From NCBI RefSeq assembly GCF_009495355.1, contig NZ_VZAD01000008.1:1-56004 (forward strand): a DNA stretch of 56,004 nt, given 5' to 3'. Position numbers and translations under genes: made by a program. The stretch comes from Segatella copri. Lineage in GTDB: Bacteria; Bacteroidota; Bacteroidia; Bacteroidales; Bacteroidaceae. Under the pieces are notes generated by a model, which was given only the letters and a program-made list of their open reading frames with translations, was not told where the DNA came from and did no database searches. The number at the start of each line of letters is the position of its first letter. Positions within the stretch are counted from its first letter, which is position 1. Of the stretch, positions 54,563 to 56,004 are shown in pieces.

Positions 54563-55864
54563 ATGGATATTTCAGAACTCTATCAGATTTACCAAAAGCA
54601 CCCGGTGATTACCACCGACAGCCGCGACTGTCCTGAGGGCAGTATCTTCCTGGCTTTAAAGGGTGCCTCGTTCGACGGCAACAAGTTTGCCGCCATGGCC
54701 TTGGAGAAAGGCTGTGCCTATGCAATAGTAGACGAAAAAGAGTATGCCCAGGAGGGCAATGAGCGATTCATCCTCGTAGAGGATTGTCTCACCACCTTCA
54801 AGGAACTGGCCCGTGAGCATCGTCGCCACTTCAATATTCCTGTAGTGGGAATCACGGGAACCAATGGTAAGACCACGACCAAGGAACTGGTTTCTGCCGT
54901 GCTCGGTGAGAAATACAACGTGATGTTCACACAGGGCAACTTCAACAATGACGTGGGCGTACCTAAGACACTCTTCCGTCTTGCCCCAGAGCACGAGATT
55001 GCCGTCGTAGAAATGGGGGCTTCCCATCCTGGCGACATCAAAAAACTCGTAGAATATGTAGAACCTACCTGCGGCATGATTACCAACGTAGGCCGTGCCC
55101 ACCTGCAGGGCTTCGGCAGTTTTGAGGGAGTAAAGAAGACCAAGGGCGAACTTTACGACTTCCTTGCTGCCAGCGATGCTTTGGTATTCATCAATGCCGA
55201 CAATGAGCATCTGATGGAGATGGCAGACCAGCGCAACATCAACCGACTCATCACCTACGGCAAGGAAGACAGCTGCGATGTTTGGGGCGAGGTTATCTCT
55301 TGCGCTCCTTTTCTGAAGTTCCGCTGGCGCACCGAGAGTTTCGACTGGCATGAGGTTCAGACTCATCTCATCGGCTCTTACAATATCGACAACATGCTTG
55401 CCGCCATCACCATCGGTCTTCATTTCGACGTGAAGCCTCAACAGATAGATCATGCTCTGGGAAATTATATTCCAAGCAACAACCGTTCGCAGTTGGAGGA
55501 GACGGCGCACAACAAACTGGTGGTGGATGCCTACAATGCCAACCCATCCAGTATGGCTGCTGCCATCGAGAATTTCCGCGTGATGGACGTACCTAACAAA
55601 ATGGCAATTCTCGGACAGATGGGCGAACTTGGCGAGGTAAGTCACGAGGAGCACAAGAAGGTAGTTGATCAACTACAGGCTGCCGGCTTGGAGAATGTCT
55701 GGCTGGTAGGTGACGAGTTCCAGAATATCCCTTGTCAGTACCGCAAGTTCCATGATGTAGAAGAGGTAAAGGCTGCCATCAAGGAAGCACAGCCTCACGA
55801 CCACTACATCCTCATCAAGGGCAGCAACAGCGTGAAGCTCTTCCTGCTGCCGGAGTTGTTGTAA
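54563..55864 (+). CDS. murF: UDP-N-acetylmuramoyl-tripeptide--D-alanyl-D-alanine ligase
   Basis: MurF adds the D-Ala-D-Ala made by Ddl to the UDP-MurNAc-tripeptide in the cytoplasm. The 433-residue protein has VITTDSRDCPEGSIFLALKG in the N-terminal domain, the ATP loop VVGITGTNGKTTTKEL (about 93-108), EMGASHPGDIK, ITNVGRAHL and VVDAYNANPSSM. Full length. It is divergent from folP and ends before a terminator. Confidence 0.97.
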   Translation: MDISELYQIYQKHPVITTDSRDCPEGSIFLALKGASFDGNKFAAMALEKGCAYAIVDEKEYAQEGNERFILVEDCLTTFKELAREHRRHFNIPVVGITGTNGKTTTKELVSAVLGEKYNVMFTQGNFNNDVGVPKTLFRLAPEHEIAVVEMGASHPGDIKKLVEYVEPTCGMITNVGRAHLQGFGSFEGVKKTKGELYDFLAASDALVFINADNEHLMEMADQRNINRLITYGKEDSCDVWGEVISCAPFLKFRWRTESFDWHEVQTHLIGSYNIDNMLAAITIGLHFDVKPQQIDHALGNYIPSNNRSQLEETAHNKLVVDAYNANPSSMAAAIENFRVMDVPNKMAILGQMGELGEVSHEEHKKVVDQLQAAGLENVWLVGDEFQNIPCQYRKFHDVEEVKAAIKEAQPHDHYILIKGSNSVKLFLLPELL

Positions 55865-55891
55865 AAATAGCCCTCATCTATTAGTCGACAA

Positions 55892-55930
55892 AAAGCCCGG
55901 CAGGAAAAAACTTCCAGCCGGGCTTTATTG
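55892..55930 (+). terminator. terminator after murF
   Basis: AAAGCCCGGC (55892-55901) pairs with GCCGGGCTTT (55917-55926), 28 bases after the murF stop, followed by T-rich sequence. Confidence 0.85.
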
Positions 55931-56004
55931 TTTTTATGATTGATGTTACTACCCCAGTTCGGGATAAGAATAGTTCATAAAAAAGTTGGTAGTCTCACAA
56001 ATAT

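Noticed and set aside
54656..55672. Minus-strand frame of about 338 codons
   Set aside because: It is a shadow of murF, which has clear ligase motifs.

Overview
The window is a chromosomal segment of a Bacteroidota bacterium, most likely of the Prevotellaceae (Prevotella/Segatella type). This rests on a SusC/SusD polysaccharide utilisation locus with a hybrid two-component regulator, an N-succinylornithine-type transcarbamylase, a DUF6377 regulator, a lack of Shine-Dalgarno sequences, and the Bacteroidota promoter signature TAnnTTTG (often with TTTG about 19-20 bases upstream) ahead of many genes. Species assignment is inference. No rRNA, tRNA, CRISPR array or intact insertion sequence was seen.

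Layout. 1-2.8 kb: a DUF1703-type ATPase/nuclease-like gene (-) and proC (+). 2.9-17.8 kb: a polysaccharide locus transcribed leftward (susC, susD, surface lipoprotein, two tandem CE1-like esterases, GH3 glucosidase) and a divergent hybrid two-component sensor/regulator. 18-20.3 kb: a second DUF1703 gene and an HU-related gene, with a decayed copy of the HU gene tail on the other side of the DUF1703 gene. 20.8-24.1 kb: XRE-cupin regulator, AMP-forming acyl-CoA ligase, proB. 24.2-36.4 kb: an accessory island that separates proB from proA. It holds an alpha-galactosidase (GH36), a TonB-dependent receptor and a DUF6377 regulator, bracketed by two directly repeated, reciprocally decayed copies of an ATPase-OmpA-lipoprotein cassette, and ends with a 395-bp element bounded by 37-bp inverted repeats. 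36.6-39 kb: proA and argF'. 39.2-43.5 kb: leftward housekeeping genes (PASTA protein, RluD-like synthase, ddl, acyltransferase) and rpmH. 43.7-47.5 kb: efp, a glycosyltransferase, radC, a MIP18-family protein and an LpxH-type hydrolase. 47.7-54.3 kb: leftward truncated GH78-like gene, sugar kinase, ackA, pta, cdaA, folP. 54.5-56 kb: murF.

How the genes fit together. The SusCD locus would import esterified plant-type oligosaccharides, remove acyl groups and cleave terminal sugars under control of the HTCS. The GH36 module would take up and split alpha-galactosides. proB, proA and proC together give the whole glutamate-to-proline route, but scattered over 35 kb; argF' links to arginine synthesis. 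pta-ackA make acetate and ATP. ddl, murF, the PASTA protein and the diadenylate cyclase concern the cell wall and its signalling.

The main unusual signals are (1) two ATPase-OmpA-lipoprotein cassettes in which each copy has lost what the other keeps, one loss being explained by a 7-base microhomology; (2) the 395-bp inverted-repeat element with internal direct and tandem repeats; (3) three AT-rich repeats exactly 21 bases apart upstream of the HU-related gene; and (4) a serine at the position of the transcarbamylase that, from memory of the Bacteroides enzyme, sets acyl-group specificity.
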